Assembly (NCBI RefSeq): GCF_001477655.1
Contig: NZ_CP011266.1
Coordinates: forward strand, 2,030,001-2,094,000
Source of the DNA: Methanobrevibacter millerae
GTDB taxonomy: Archaea > Methanobacteriota > Methanobacteria > Methanobacteriales > Methanobacteriaceae
DNA: 64,000 nucleotides
Reading direction: 5' to 3'
Position numbers and translations under genes: made by a program. How positions within the stretch are numbered: position 1 is the stretch's first letter; every line of letters starts with the position of its first letter. The notes beneath the pieces were generated by a model. The model was not told where the DNA came from and ran no database searches. It saw only the letters and a program-made list of their open reading frames with translations. Below, piece by piece: positions 20,475-29,546 of the stretch.

Positions 20475-20723
20475 CTAACCTTCAATAATAATTCTATATG
20501 AAATAAATTCACCAGCAGTTTTACTATTACGAGTAATCTTTAAAACATCCCCTGCAGAAATATTGTGACTTTTAGCAAGTTCTTTAACTACAGGATCATT
20601 AATTTTAATTTTTGGAAGGTCATTAATATCAAAATCAGAATTCTGTTGTAACAATTCTTTTTCAGATTCTGAAATAACTTCATGCTTTGGTACTAAATCA
20701 TGTTGTTGAATATCTATTTTCAA
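20475..20723 (-). CDS. rpoH: RNA polymerase subunit H
   Basis: The 82-residue protein is the archaeal H (Rpb5 C-terminal-like) subunit: KIDIQQHDLVPKHEVIS at the start, then INDPVVKELAKSHNISAGDVLKITRNSKTAGEFISYRIIIEG. The start is the TTG at 20721-20723, placed after GGAGGAAAAAA. The frame is open further upstream, but that part would be read out of a tRNA-Lys gene and is not coding. It is the first gene of the RNA polymerase operon. Subunit H sits on the lower jaw and contributes to open-complex formation. Confidence 0.94.
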   Translation of the reverse strand: MKIDIQQHDLVPKHEVISESEKELLQQNSDFDINDLPKIKINDPVVKELAKSHNISAGDVLKITRNSKTAGEFISYRIIIEG

Positions 20724-20754
20724 ATTTTTTCCTCCAGCTAGAAAAGTTAAATAT

Positions 20755-20839
<85 letters not shown>

Positions 20840-20860
20840 AAAAAACATATAAAATTTAAG

Positions 20861-20932
<72 letters not shown>

Positions 20933-20946
20933 ACAGAACTTAAATT

Positions 20947-21001
20947 TAGTGTACATAAGAATACACTATTAATTAATTATGAATGTCATCATATATAAAT
21001 G
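20947..21001 (-). promoter_or_regulatory. Promoter of the tRNA-Asp/tRNA-Lys unit with inverted repeat
   Basis: The minus strand has a TATA element ATTTATATAT at about 20991-21000. An inverted repeat with 7-base arms, TAGTGTA and TACACTA at 20947-20953 and 20962-20968, lies around the predicted start of transcription. The nonamer TGTACACTA within it also occurs in the inverted repeat at the rps12 start site. Confidence 0.45.
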
Positions 21002-21060
21002 TTTTGAAAAAATATAGTATTTTTAAAAAAATTCATATGACATTAACAAAATAATTGAAA

Positions 21061-21134
<74 letters not shown>

Positions 21135-21141
21135 ACAAGAA

Positions 21142-21216
<75 letters not shown>

Positions 21217-21251
21217 AACAACATACAACATATTATAATATACATTTCATT

Positions 21252-21261
21252 CTATATAAAG
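21252..21261 (-). promoter_or_regulatory. TATA element of the tRNA-Pro/tRNA-Tyr unit
   Basis: The minus strand reads CTTTATATAG at this site, about 36 bases upstream of the mature tRNA-Pro 5' end. That spacing allows a start about 25 bases downstream with a short trailer to be removed by RNase P. Confidence 0.55.
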
Positions 21262-21293
21262 TTATCTAATAATATATCTAAAAATGTAGAATG

Positions 21294-21367
21294 AGCCCCG
21301 GGCGGGAATTGAACCCGCGACCACCAGATTACAAGTCTGGCGCTCTACCAGGCTGAGCCACCGAGGC
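21294..21367 (-). tRNA. tRNA-Thr (UGU)
   Basis: The cloverleaf has acceptor GCCTCGG pairing with CCGGGGC (one T-G pair), anticodon stem CCAGA/TCTGG with loop CTTGTAA and anticodon TGT, T-loop TTCAATT and discriminator T, as found in archaeal tRNA-Thr. It is the most upstream of the five tRNA genes in this cluster. Confidence 0.95.
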
Positions 21368-21487
21368 ACAAATGTGAGTATTTAATGTAACATAACATTA
21401 TTTATTAATTATTGTTTAAATACTTTTCGTAAAACAAACCAATTAAAGAAAAATTTTTAAATATAAGATAATTTATAATTAATAATC

Positions 21488-22354
21488 ATGATAAATAATG
21501 AAAATGAAATTCTAAAAAAAATACCGGATACATTAAATAAATTTAAAACCACAACACCATTAACCCAATGTATCACGAACTTTGTTACTGTAAATGATTG
21601 TGCAAATGCAATTTTAGCATTAGGTGGATCTCCAATAATGGCAGACGACCCCCAAGAAGTAGAAGAAATTGTTAATATCGCAAATGCATTGGTAATAAAT
21701 ATTGGAACAGTAAGAAAAGAACAAATTGAAGCAATGAAATTAAGTTCTGCTCAAGCTAACAAAACCAATACCCCAATCACAATAGATCCAGTAGGAGTTG
21801 GAATAAGCAAAGTTAGAAATGACACAACATTAGACTTAATTGAAAACTATGATGTTGCTGCAATTCGTGGAAATATCACTGAAATAAAAACAATATCTAA
21901 ATTAATCAATATTATTGATGATACAAATACTGCAAAGGGCGTAGATGTCTGTGATGATGACGTCATAACTGAAGAAAACTTAAAATTAAATGGTGAAATT
22001 ATTGCTAAAACTGCTGAAAAGTTAAATACGGTAATCTTAGCAAGTGGACCAATAGATATATTAAGTGATGGAAAAACAACCATAGCAATTTATGGTGGAG
22101 ATGAAATGATGCCACTAATAACAGGTAGTGGATGTATGTTATCATCACTTGTTGGAAGTTGTGCGGGTGCTGTTGACCCATTTAATGGAACTTTGCTTGC
22201 TATTCTTGCAATGAACAAAGCAGGTGAAAAGGCAAGAGCAAAAGTTGATGAAAATAATTTAGGAACCGGATCTTTTAGAACATTTTTAATTGATGCTTTA
22301 TACCAAACAGATGCTGAAGAACTGGTAAACGAATCAAAAATCAGGATATTATGA
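21488..22354 (+). CDS. thiM: Hydroxyethylthiazole kinase
   Basis: The 288-residue protein is a full-length ThiM of the ribokinase-like fold. It shows TPLTQCITNFVTVNDCAN (about residues 20-37), GGSPIMADDPQEVEE (about 46-60), TIDPVGVG (about 97-104), the Gly-rich segment ATIRGN-like AAIRGNITEI, and the catalytic ITGSGCMLSS (about 211-220). It phosphorylates hydroxyethylthiazole in thiamine salvage. A TATA-like TTTTTAAATATAAG at about 21454-21467 lies close to the ATG and no ribosome-binding site is visible, so the mRNA is probably leaderless. It overlaps thiE by four bases. I found no TPP riboswitch in the upstream spacer. Confidence 0.95.
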   Translation: MINNENEILKKIPDTLNKFKTTTPLTQCITNFVTVNDCANAILALGGSPIMADDPQEVEEIVNIANALVINIGTVRKEQIEAMKLSSAQANKTNTPITIDPVGVGISKVRNDTTLDLIENYDVAAIRGNITEIKTISKLINIIDDTNTAKGVDVCDDDVITEENLKLNGEIIAKTAEKLNTVILASGPIDILSDGKTTIAIYGGDEMMPLITGSGCMLSSLVGSCAGAVDPFNGTLLAILAMNKAGEKARAKVDENNLGTGSFRTFLIDALYQTDAEELVNESKIRIL

Positions 22355-22971
22355 ATAATATAGACTTATCCCTTTATCTAGTAACCGATAATAGTGACGA
22401 TGAAGAAAAATTTTTAAAAACAATAGAAGAAGCAATTAATGGTGGAGTTACTGTAGTCCAAATAAGAGAAAAAACTGCAGACACTTTAGATTTTTATAAT
22501 TTAGCATTAAAAGTTAAAGAGATTACAACAAAATATAATGTTCCATTAATAATTAATGACCGTGTTGATGTGGCATTGGCTGTTGATGCTGATGGGGTTC
22601 ATGTAGGCCAAAGCGACATGCCCTGTGACATTACACGCGAATTGATAGGTGAAAATAAAATATTAGGAGTATCCGCTGCAACCATTGATGAGGCAAAAAA
22701 AGCTGAAAAAGATGGTGCCGATTATATTGGAACCGGAGCAGTTTTTCCAACATCAACCAAAGATGATGCCCCAAGCATTACAAAAAAAGATTTAAAAAAT
22801 ATTGTGGATTCCATAAACATTCCTGTTGTAGCAATTGGTGGAATAAATATAGAAAATGCAAACGAATTAAAAAATACAGGGATTTCAGGATTATCTGTAG
22901 TTAGTGCAATAATGAGCGCAGACAATCCTAAAAAAGCTTCTGAAAAGCTATTAAATATTTTTAATAGCTAA
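22351..22971 (+). CDS. thiE: Thiamine-phosphate synthase
   Basis: The 206-residue TIM-barrel enzyme joins hydroxymethylpyrimidine pyrophosphate and hydroxyethylthiazole phosphate to thiamine phosphate. Diagnostic segments are LYLVTDNS at the start, GVTVVQIREK (about residues 32-41), LIINDRVDVALAVDADGVHVGQSDMP (about 65-90), DYIGTGAVFPTSTKDDAP (about 126-143) and VVAIGGINIENA (about 156-167). The start overlaps the end of thiM (ATGA), so the two are translationally coupled. The 3' end overlaps the convergent pgk gene by four bases. Confidence 0.96.
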   Translation: MNNIDLSLYLVTDNSDDEEKFLKTIEEAINGGVTVVQIREKTADTLDFYNLALKVKEITTKYNVPLIINDRVDVALAVDADGVHVGQSDMPCDITRELIGENKILGVSAATIDEAKKAEKDGADYIGTGAVFPTSTKDDAPSITKKDLKNIVDSINIPVVAIGGINIENANELKNTGISGLSVVSAIMSADNPKKASEKLLNIFNS

Positions 22972-24197
22972 TCTTTACTTTTTTTTAAAGCTTCAACAGC
23001 AGCCAGTTCTTTACCAGCCAACATACTAATACAAGCTCCACCGCCACTACTTACATGACTCATTTGGTCTTCACAACCAAGACCTGCAGTAGCTGCAGCA
23101 ATATGACCACCACCAATCAATGAAAAACCTTCAGAATTAGCAATAGCATTAATTAAATCTTCAGTACCCATTGCAAAGTTAGGGTCTTCAAATACACCTG
23201 CAGGACCATTTGCAAATATTGTTTTAGCTTTTCTTATTTCTCCAGCATAATAATTTATTGTTTTGACACCAATGTCGAAAATGGATTCATTAGGAATTTC
23301 TTCAAAGTCTATATCTACTCTTTCGCCATCCCTATCAACAGCAATATCAATAGGATACTTAACTTTATCACCAAATCTTTCAATTAATTCTTTGGACTTG
23401 GCAACCATATCCTCATATCCACGACTTGCAATAAAATCACGATTAACTTGTCCAATATCAACACCTGCTGCCCACATAACAATATTTGCTACAATACCTG
23501 TTGTCAATATTGAATCAGCAGTTCCATTGCTCAATACATTTTCCATAACATCAATGGAATCATCAGGTTTCATTCCACCAAGCAAAAATACACATGGGTG
23601 TTGTACATTATCTAATGCATCCTGAATTACTGTCAATTCTTTTTCCATGACACGACCTGCGGCAGATGGTGTATTAACTGTAAAACCAACCAAAGATGCT
23701 TGTGAACGGTGTGCTGCTGCAAATGCATCATTGACAAAATAATCAATCAATGGAGATAATTCCCTTACCAAAATAGTTTTGGATTGTTCTTCAGGGCTCC
23801 TTGAAAGTGATTCTTCAGAAAAAAACCTTACATTTTCAAGTAAAAGAATATCATGTGCTTTTAAATTCTTAATAGCTTCTTTGGCGGAAGCTGAAAATAT
23901 AGAATCAACATAATTAACTCTCAAATTCAAAATATCTGCTAAAGCATCAGCATGTTGAGACAATGTAGTGAAATCCTTTTTACCAGGACGACTTTGGTGA
24001 GCAAGAATTACTACACGAGCTCCCTTATTAGACAATTCTCTTATAGTTTGTGCATGTAATTTCAATCTTGTATCATCTAAAATAATTCCAGAACTTGGAT
24101 CTACTGGAGAATTTACATCAATACGTACAAGAACAGTTTTATCTTCAATGTCAAAATCATCTATTGTATTAAATTTCCCAGACATACTCCCACTCAT
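22968..24197 (-). CDS. pgk: Phosphoglycerate kinase
   Basis: The 409-residue enzyme has the archaeal PGK layout: VLVRIDVNSPVDP (about residues 21-33), RVVILAHQSRPGK (about 60-72), LLLENVRFFSEE (about 117-128), DYFVNDAFAAAHRSQAS (about 152-168), the LGGMKPDDSI loop and the C-terminal IGGGHIAAATAGLG nucleotide site. It interconverts 1,3-bisphosphoglycerate and 3-phosphoglycerate in gluconeogenesis and glycolysis. It follows tpiA directly, and the two form a triose-phosphate operon. A second candidate start lies four codons downstream. Confidence 0.97.
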   Translation of the reverse strand: MSGSMSGKFNTIDDFDIEDKTVLVRIDVNSPVDPSSGIILDDTRLKLHAQTIRELSNKGARVVILAHQSRPGKKDFTTLSQHADALADILNLRVNYVDSIFSASAKEAIKNLKAHDILLLENVRFFSEESLSRSPEEQSKTILVRELSPLIDYFVNDAFAAAHRSQASLVGFTVNTPSAAGRVMEKELTVIQDALDNVQHPCVFLLGGMKPDDSIDVMENVLSNGTADSILTTGIVANIVMWAAGVDIGQVNRDFIASRGYEDMVAKSKELIERFGDKVKYPIDIAVDRDGERVDIDFEEIPNESIFDIGVKTINYYAGEIRKAKTIFANGPAGVFEDPNFAMGTEDLINAIANSEGFSLIGGGHIAAATAGLGCEDQMSHVSSGGGACISMLAGKELAAVEALKKSKD

Positions 24198-24866
24198 TTA
24201 TATTTTACTTACGAGGTCTAATAAAGCATCTTTTGGACTTTCAGCCTTTATAATTCCAGAAGCAAGCAATACCCCATCAGCACCTAAATCCATAGCTGCT
24301 TTCATATCATCACCATTAGTGATTCCTGCACCACATAAAACTTTAACATCTTTATTAATAGATTTTACACCATTAACGCTATCTTCTACAACTTCAGGCT
24401 GTGCTTGTGAAACAGGAATACCAGTACCAATAAGTTCTGGTGGTTCAACAGCAACTGCATCAGGATTTAAACTTGCAACAGCTTTACTGGTTGCAATATT
24501 ATTGGTACAAACACATGATTCAATTTCATGCTGTTTGCATAATCGAATAACTTCATCAATGCCTGCAAGTTGCATTCTTTTTTCAGAATGATTGATTAAA
24601 GAACCTGAAACTCCAGCTTCAACCAAAGTTTCAATTAAGTTACCTCCAGTATGTCCACCAGGAGTAATTGAATCAATATGTTGAGCGAAAATAGGTAAAG
24701 ATGTTTCTTCAGAAATTCTATAAATATCTGCAGCTTGAGGAACAGCAACCATTGGGATTCCAGACTCTGCAGAAGCACTCTCTAAATCACGTGCGAGATT
24801 TAAAGCATTCAATCCACTTGATTCTAAATAAGTTTTATAATTTAATATCACTATTGGTGTATTCAT
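24198..24866 (-). CDS. tpiA: Triosephosphate isomerase
   Basis: The 222-residue protein is the short archaeal form of TIM. The N-terminus has the substrate lysine in LNYKTYLESSG, the electrophilic histidine segment is SLINHSEKRMQ (about residues 91-101), the catalytic glutamate lies in AVEPPELIGTGIPVSQAQPE (about 138-157), and the phosphate loop is VLCGAGITNGDD (about 176-187). Its stop codon directly abuts the pgk start, with no spacer. A TATA-like ACATATATAG lies about 25-35 bases upstream. Confidence 0.97.
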   Translation of the reverse strand: MNTPIVILNYKTYLESSGLNALNLARDLESASAESGIPMVAVPQAADIYRISEETSLPIFAQHIDSITPGGHTGGNLIETLVEAGVSGSLINHSEKRMQLAGIDEVIRLCKQHEIESCVCTNNIATSKAVASLNPDAVAVEPPELIGTGIPVSQAQPEVVEDSVNGVKSINKDVKVLCGAGITNGDDMKAAMDLGADGVLLASGIIKAESPKDALLDLVSKI

Positions 24867-25177
24867 AATATCCCCATATACTAACTTATTACTATATATG
24901 TTTGAATAACATTATTAAAAAGACTTATGATTAGAAATTCTTGTGAATATGTGGACTATCTTAAAAAAAAATATCAGTTGATTAATTGATTTTATTCACA
25001 TGAAACCTAAAAATTGCTTTTTAATATATATGTAAATAATTCTGGTCAAAAATGGATTTGAATGAAATTAATTTAAATTAATTCATTGAATCAATAATGT
25101 AAATACCAAAAAATCATTAAATTTTAAAAATAGCCTAAAATACTAATACTAAAAAAACTAAAAATAATTGTGATTTT
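24867..25177. other. Divergent promoter region with a long imperfect hairpin
   Basis: This 311-base spacer separates the divergent tpiA and taw1 genes. It holds the tpiA TATA element (about 24892-24901, minus strand) and TATA-like tracts upstream of taw1. In the middle, AATTAATTTAAATTAATT at 25066-25083 is a perfect palindrome. Its flanks extend the pairing, with one bulge and a few mismatches, to a stem of about 17 pairs across 25054-25092. I see no open frame with coding character. Confidence 0.4.
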
Positions 25178-26095
25178 ATGTCATTTAATACAAGTCAACA
25201 AGAAAAATTAGAAAAAAGTGGATACCGATTCGTAGGAACTCATGGTCATGCAGCAGTTAAAACCTGCCATTGGACTCGCCAAAGTATTGTAGATAAAGGA
25301 GTTTGCTATAAAGAAAAATTCTATGGAATTGAGTCACATAGATGTTTGCAGATGTCACCTGCTGTTCCTAATTGCCAGCAAGAATGCGAGTTTTGTTGGA
25401 GAGACTTAACCTACACTCAGACAGAATGGGAAGATGACGAATATGATGATCCAAAAACAATAGTTGATGGAGCAATTGAAGCACAAAATAATTTATTGTG
25501 CGGATATTATGGGAATGACAAAGCAAATTCAAAAAAACTTGAAGAAATAAAAAAACCAACCAATGCTGCAATTTCACTGGCTGGTGAACCTACACTTTAT
25601 CCTAAAATTGATGAGTTAATTGGTGAATTTAACAAAAGAGATTTTACAACATTTGTAGTGAGTAACGGTCAATGTGTTGATAGATTAAGAAATCTGGAAA
25701 ATGATCCGTACCAATTATATCTCTCCTTGGATGCACCTACAAGTAAAATTTATGATGCTGTCTGTAGACCTAGAATAAGTAATGCTTGGGACAATTTAAA
25801 TGAATCACTTGAAACACTTTCAAGTTTTAACTCACGTACATGTATAAGAAATACATGTGTTAAGGGAAGAAATATGGTTAATCCTGAAAAATATGCACAA
25901 TTAATTGATAAGGCAAATCCGGATTTTGTTGAAGTGAAAGCATATATGTGTGTTGGTTCATCACGTCAAAGACTAACATTAGATAACATGCCGACATTTG
26001 ATGAAGTAAAAGACTTCGCTCAAAAAATTGGAGATAACTGCGGTAGAGAAATATCTAATGAATCAGAAGTCAGTCGTGTTGTACTTTTAGAATAA
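25178..26095 (+). CDS. taw1: 4-demethylwyosine synthase (radical SAM)
   Basis: The 305-residue enzyme matches archaeal TYW1/Taw1. The radical-SAM cysteines are CQQECEFC at residues 66-73. Additional cysteines C30, C43 and C56 lie in the N-terminal region expected to bind a second cluster. The family segments CHWTRQS, ISLAGEPTLYP (about 132-142) and VEVKAYMCVGSSRQRL are present. It builds the tricyclic wyosine base at G37 of tRNA-Phe from methylguanosine and pyruvate. The gene is monocistronic, and GTGA lies just upstream of the ATG. Confidence 0.95.
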   Translation: MSFNTSQQEKLEKSGYRFVGTHGHAAVKTCHWTRQSIVDKGVCYKEKFYGIESHRCLQMSPAVPNCQQECEFCWRDLTYTQTEWEDDEYDDPKTIVDGAIEAQNNLLCGYYGNDKANSKKLEEIKKPTNAAISLAGEPTLYPKIDELIGEFNKRDFTTFVVSNGQCVDRLRNLENDPYQLYLSLDAPTSKIYDAVCRPRISNAWDNLNESLETLSSFNSRTCIRNTCVKGRNMVNPEKYAQLIDKANPDFVEVKAYMCVGSSRQRLTLDNMPTFDEVKDFAQKIGDNCGREISNESEVSRVVLLE

Positions 26096-26115
26096 ATACA
26101 TCTATTTTAAAAAAA

Positions 26116-26373
26116 TTAAGGATTAACTGCCTCATCAGCAGCACCCATCGTAACCTTGATGCTATCGGAAAAATTAATTTCTGAAATTTTTTTAGATGAC
26201 TCTGATTTTCCAATGTAATATGCCTGAGCAAAATTCATAGTAACAAAAATAACATCTTTAAAATCTAAAATAAATTCTTTTTCAGGTATTTTATTTAAAA
26301 TATCAATTAATTCATTAGCTATATCATTTGATTCCAAATGTGTGCCAAATTCTGCACCAATATTAATAAGCAT
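26116..26373 (-). CDS. STAS-like (DUF4325-type) small protein
   Basis: The 85-residue protein has the pattern of the STAS-like DUF4325 family: GAEFGTHLESNDIANELIDIL, the strand EFILDFKDVIFVTMNFAQAYYIGK and a short C-terminal tail. Members often accompany ATPase or regulatory partners, but no such partner is visible here. It is convergent with taw1, 20 bases away. AGAGGTGA lies directly upstream of the ATG. An insertion sequence sits 281 bases upstream, so an original upstream partner gene may have been separated from it. Confidence 0.7.
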   Translation of the reverse strand: MLINIGAEFGTHLESNDIANELIDILNKIPEKEFILDFKDVIFVTMNFAQAYYIGKSESSKKISEINFSDSIKVTMGAADEAVNP

Positions 26374-26479
26374 TATTTCACCTCTTATATAATATATAGT
26401 TCATTATTTATTAATTATTTCAAATATTTCATCATATTGAACTTGTCCATATCACATTTATATTTCTATAAAATAACAT

Positions 26480-26602
26480 TCAAATGACCTTTACAATTAT
26501 AGTATTTGAATTTTTAAGTTCTATCAAAATACTTTCAGCCATTTTATAATTACTTTCCATTAATAAGTTTCTAATCCTGAATTCAACTTCATGAGGATGC
26601 AT
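26480..26602 (-). CDS. Possible small protein, 40 residues
   Basis: A short minus-strand frame starts ATG CAT CCT CAT GAA and encodes a charged, helix-prone peptide (MHPHEVEFRIRNLLMESNYK, then MAESILIELKNSNTIIVKVI) before a TGA. Codon use looks like that of genuine local genes, and it lies 106 bases upstream of the STAS-like gene on the same strand. It could be a real small gene or the remnant of a longer one. The insertion sequence begins 52 bases upstream. Confidence 0.3.
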   Translation of the reverse strand: MHPHEVEFRIRNLLMESNYKMAESILIELKNSNTIIVKVI

Positions 26603-26644
26603 GAACCACTTATTTTTTATATAATATATTATTATAAAATTTAT

Positions 26645-26676
26645 AAAATTTTTTCAATGCCGTCAACCTAATTTTT
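26645..26676 (+). repeat. Left target duplication and inverted repeat of IS 1
   Basis: AAAATTTTTT at 26645-26654 is the 10-base target duplication. The terminal inverted repeat CAATGCCGTCAACCTAAT continues for 22 matching bases at 26655-26676. Confidence 0.9.
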
Positions 26677-28535
26677 TCTAATTTGTCTTATTTTAGTTAT
26701 TATTAATATATTATTAATTTATTGTCTTTATATGGTGTTTATTTTTTTTTATTTTTAAAATAAGTTTGTTTTTAACTAGTATACTTCATTTAAATGAATA
26801 TTTATGCTCCATTATTATTTAAACTTTACTATTAAAATCCGATTTAATCAAAGGGCCTTTTATTTTGCTCGTACTATCATGTAATCATGTTGATTTTCAA
26901 TCGAGTGATATTCATGAATTTGTTAATTTATAGTATAGTAATTTGATTTTAAAAACAGTATTGAAGCACTATGGATAGTTTTATTAAGGATTGAGGGTAT
27001 ATTATATATTATGCGAGAAAATAACAAACCCTCAATACTATATTGGGGTAACAAATTAATTAATCTTTCTATTTTTTGCGAAAAAATAGAATTTTTGAAA
27101 GTTGCTGTAAAATGTTTAAAAAATGAAATAAACAGTATTTTTAATGTTTTTTCATCCCAGTATGGTGTTGTGATGCTTCATGTTTTCTTATTTTAAATCA
27201 GCAATTGATAATATTGTAAAACCAGCATCATTCTTTGTAATTGATGAAAAAAGATTTACAAGAGATAGTAAATTTTCATTCAAAGATTATGTGACTTTCT
27301 TTTGCGTAAACAAAGGCACTTCCAATCAAGCAGATCTTGAAGATTTCATCGAAGATGATTTCACCAACAATCTAGAAACAATAACAAGACAAGCACTATC
27401 CAAACAAAGAGTATTCATAAATCCACTAGTATTTAAAGAAATAAGTAAAGAATATTTACGTTTAATTGGTTATAATAGAAATAATCACTTTTTTAAGGAA
27501 TACAAAGGTTTTCGTTTGTATGGTGGTGACGGATCTGATTTTGAAATTCCTGATTTTGAAGAAGTGCGAAGAGATTTTGGAATCAAAGACACACCAAAAT
27601 ACAGAAAACCTGCAATAGCCAAATTTTCATCAATAATGGACTTATTAAACGGATTTATACTCGATGGAATCATAGGAAACTACAAACAAGCAGAATTACC
27701 ACTCATGCACCAAAATCTTGACAACATTCAAGACTTAATAATCCCAGAAAAATCAATTTTCATATTTGACAGAGGATACAATGCCATGGAACTATACGCA
27801 CACATAATGTCCATAAATAGTTATTTTATAGTCAGATTAAAGGATAAAAGCTACATAGACGAACGGTACACAATTAAAGAAAACGACTCCGAAATCAAAA
27901 TCAAACTAACCAAAGACAGAATAAAAAAATTCCACAACCCCTCATTAAAAGAAGAATATGGAAAAGAAGAACATCTAAATCTAAGAATACTAACCATTGA
28001 ACTAGATAATGGAAAAACAGAAACATTATTAACAAACATTTTCAATAAAGAGTTCCAAATCGAAGATTTTAAAGAACTCTATAATTTACGCTGGGGAATC
28101 GAAACCAACTACAATACAATGAAAAACAGACTAAACATCGAAAATTACAGCGGCAAAAAAAGAATAACAATAGAACAAGACATATATTCAAAATTCCTAA
28201 AATATAACGTCTTTCAACATTACGAAAACTACTTCAACCTACTAATAAACAGAACGCAACGACAAAAAGGAAAACTTGGACTCTTCAAGGTAAATCAAGC
28301 ACACTTAATTCGAAAATTAAAAAAATATTTGCCTATAATGATTTTAAACCCAACACCAGAAATAATACGAACTTACACAAAAAATCTGATAATTTCCTGC
28401 ACGAAATCCCCAAACAAATCCACGAAAAAACAGACAACAAAAAGAAACCCTAAAAAACAGAGAAAATTCAATCTGAACTACAGACCAACATAAAAGGAAA
28501 AAAATATGAAATTAAAAATTAGGTTGACGGCATTG
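26655..28535 (+). mobile_element. Complete IS4-family insertion sequence (IS 1)
   Basis: The 1881-base element has 22-base perfect terminal inverted repeats, beginning CAATGCCGTCAACC at the left and its complement at the right, and is flanked by the 10-base duplication AAAATTTTTT. It carries one transposase gene with DDE and YREK signatures. The leader of about 525 bases contains a 9-base inverted repeat, ATTGAGGGT/ACCCTCAAT, at 26990-27036. A short open frame at 27011-27196 overlaps the transposase start, but I do not consider it established. Intact ends, duplications and transposase suggest a recent, possibly active insertion. It lies between the STAS-like gene and the DUF4012 gene. Confidence 0.92.
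27180..28493 (+). CDS. IS4-family transposase of IS 1
   Basis: The 437-residue protein has a DDE transposase core. The first aspartate is probably in YGGDGSDFEIPD, the second in IFIFDRGYNAMEL, and the catalytic glutamate in the YREK signature YNLRWGIETNYNTMK, which fits Y-(2)-R-(3)-E-(6)-K exactly. A strongly basic tail (KKQTTKRNPKKQRK) ends the protein. It is about 25-30 percent similar by eye to the other transposase in the window, so the two represent different elements of one family. No frameshift is needed. Confidence 0.93.
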   Translation: MFSYFKSAIDNIVKPASFFVIDEKRFTRDSKFSFKDYVTFFCVNKGTSNQADLEDFIEDDFTNNLETITRQALSKQRVFINPLVFKEISKEYLRLIGYNRNNHFFKEYKGFRLYGGDGSDFEIPDFEEVRRDFGIKDTPKYRKPAIAKFSSIMDLLNGFILDGIIGNYKQAELPLMHQNLDNIQDLIIPEKSIFIFDRGYNAMELYAHIMSINSYFIVRLKDKSYIDERYTIKENDSEIKIKLTKDRIKKFHNPSLKEEYGKEEHLNLRILTIELDNGKTETLLTNIFNKEFQIEDFKELYNLRWGIETNYNTMKNRLNIENYSGKKRITIEQDIYSKFLKYNVFQHYENYFNLLINRTQRQKGKLGLFKVNQAHLIRKLKKYLPIMILNPTPEIIRTYTKNLIISCTKSPNKSTKKQTTKRNPKKQRKFNLNYRPT

Positions 28536-28545
28536 AAAATTTTTT
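28514..28545 (+). repeat. Right inverted repeat and target duplication of IS 1
   Basis: Positions 28514-28535 are the inverted copy of the left end, and AAAATTTTTT at 28536-28545 is the second copy of the target duplication. Confidence 0.9.
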
Positions 28546-28721
28546 AATAAGATATATGATAATTAATCAATTTATATCAAAAGTTGAATGAATGTTAAAA
28601 TTAAAATTTTACAAAGATCACCGCATTATATTAAGAAACTGATAATGAAATACAATTTTTAAGCATTTAATTAATTTTTTATTTTACAAAAAAATAGAAT
28701 TAAGGTTTTATTAAAAAAAGA

Positions 28722-28730
28722 TTTATATAA
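28722..28730 (+). promoter_or_regulatory. TATA element of the DUF4012 gene
   Basis: TTTATATAA, preceded by an A-run with a G (a plausible BRE), lies 89 bases upstream of the ATG. The leader of about 65 bases ends with GGAATGTGA before the start codon. Confidence 0.5.
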
Positions 28731-28818
28731 TTTAATCTAAATAGTATTATTAGTAAAAATATTTTACTCATTATTAAATTAATCAATTAATTCATTAAAC
28801 TATAGGAATGTGAATTAA

Positions 28819-29544
28819 ATGAAGAGAACTAAAAAACTAATTATAGCTATCCTTATTGTTATCCTTATAGGTCTACTAACAATAATTGCTGGCGCATTAT
28901 TTGTTGGACCAAGTTTAACTGAAGAAAGCAAAAATGTACTTGTTTTAGCATCAGATAAAGGAGAACAACCAAATGGTGCAGTAGATATGGCATTTATGGT
29001 TCATTTAGAAAATGGTACTATTGCTAATTATACACCAATATATCCAGGAGGTATGACACACCCTTCACAATCAGAACCTGCGGGAACAGGGGTTGGTGGA
29101 AGAATGCTTCTACACGACTGTCTTTGGGATGGTGTGAAACCAGGTATGAAGTATGCTAGTGAAATTGTGGAATATAATACAAAAATGCATGCTGATGCAG
29201 TAGTTATTGTTTATACTGATGGAATAGATGCAATCATTAAGTCTATTAGTCCACTTAAAGTGGATGGTGTTGAAACTAACCTAAGTGCAGAAGATATTAT
29301 TCGTGAAAACGATGCATATAACGGATATCCGGGTAACGGCAATGTTCAAGGAAACATGTCTAGAGGAGATGCAGTAATGGTTCTTGTTAAAGCACTTGCA
29401 GAAGCAGCTAAAGATCCTACTAAGAAAAATACAATGGTTCAAACTGCTTTAGACCAATATTCTAAAGGTAATATTATAATGACCCCAGAAGGATCATTTA
29501 CAAGAATGCTTGCCACAAAAGGATTTGAAAATTTAGCGAATTGA
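28819..29544 (+). CDS. DUF4012-type membrane-anchored protein
   Basis: The 241-residue protein begins with a basic stretch and one hydrophobic helix (about residues 7-31), so it is either a signal-anchored extracytoplasmic protein or secreted. The rest includes NVLVLASDKGEQPNGAVDMAF, NYTPIYPGGMTHPSQ and DAVVIVYTDGIDAIIKSI, which I recognise as DUF4012-like, a family distantly related to LytR-CpsA-Psr proteins. No catalytic function is established for it. It is monocistronic, with its own TATA element and a strong hairpin terminator. Confidence 0.65.
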   Translation: MKRTKKLIIAILIVILIGLLTIIAGALFVGPSLTEESKNVLVLASDKGEQPNGAVDMAFMVHLENGTIANYTPIYPGGMTHPSQSEPAGTGVGGRMLLHDCLWDGVKPGMKYASEIVEYNTKMHADAVVIVYTDGIDAIIKSISPLKVDGVETNLSAEDIIRENDAYNGYPGNGNVQGNMSRGDAVMVLVKALAEAAKDPTKKNTMVQTALDQYSKGNIIMTPEGSFTRMLATKGFENLAN

Positions 29545-29546
29545 TG

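Noticed and set aside
21368-21487. Possible TPP riboswitch or operator upstream of thiM
   Set aside because: Only a weak inverted repeat (AATGT-N6-ACATT) is visible; conserved THI-box segments such as CUGAGA are absent.
27011-27196. 61-residue ORF in the leader of IS 1
   Set aside because: It overlaps the transposase start, has no recognisable domain, and the transposase N-terminus aligns with that of IS 2 without it. Chance ORF in an A/T-rich leader.
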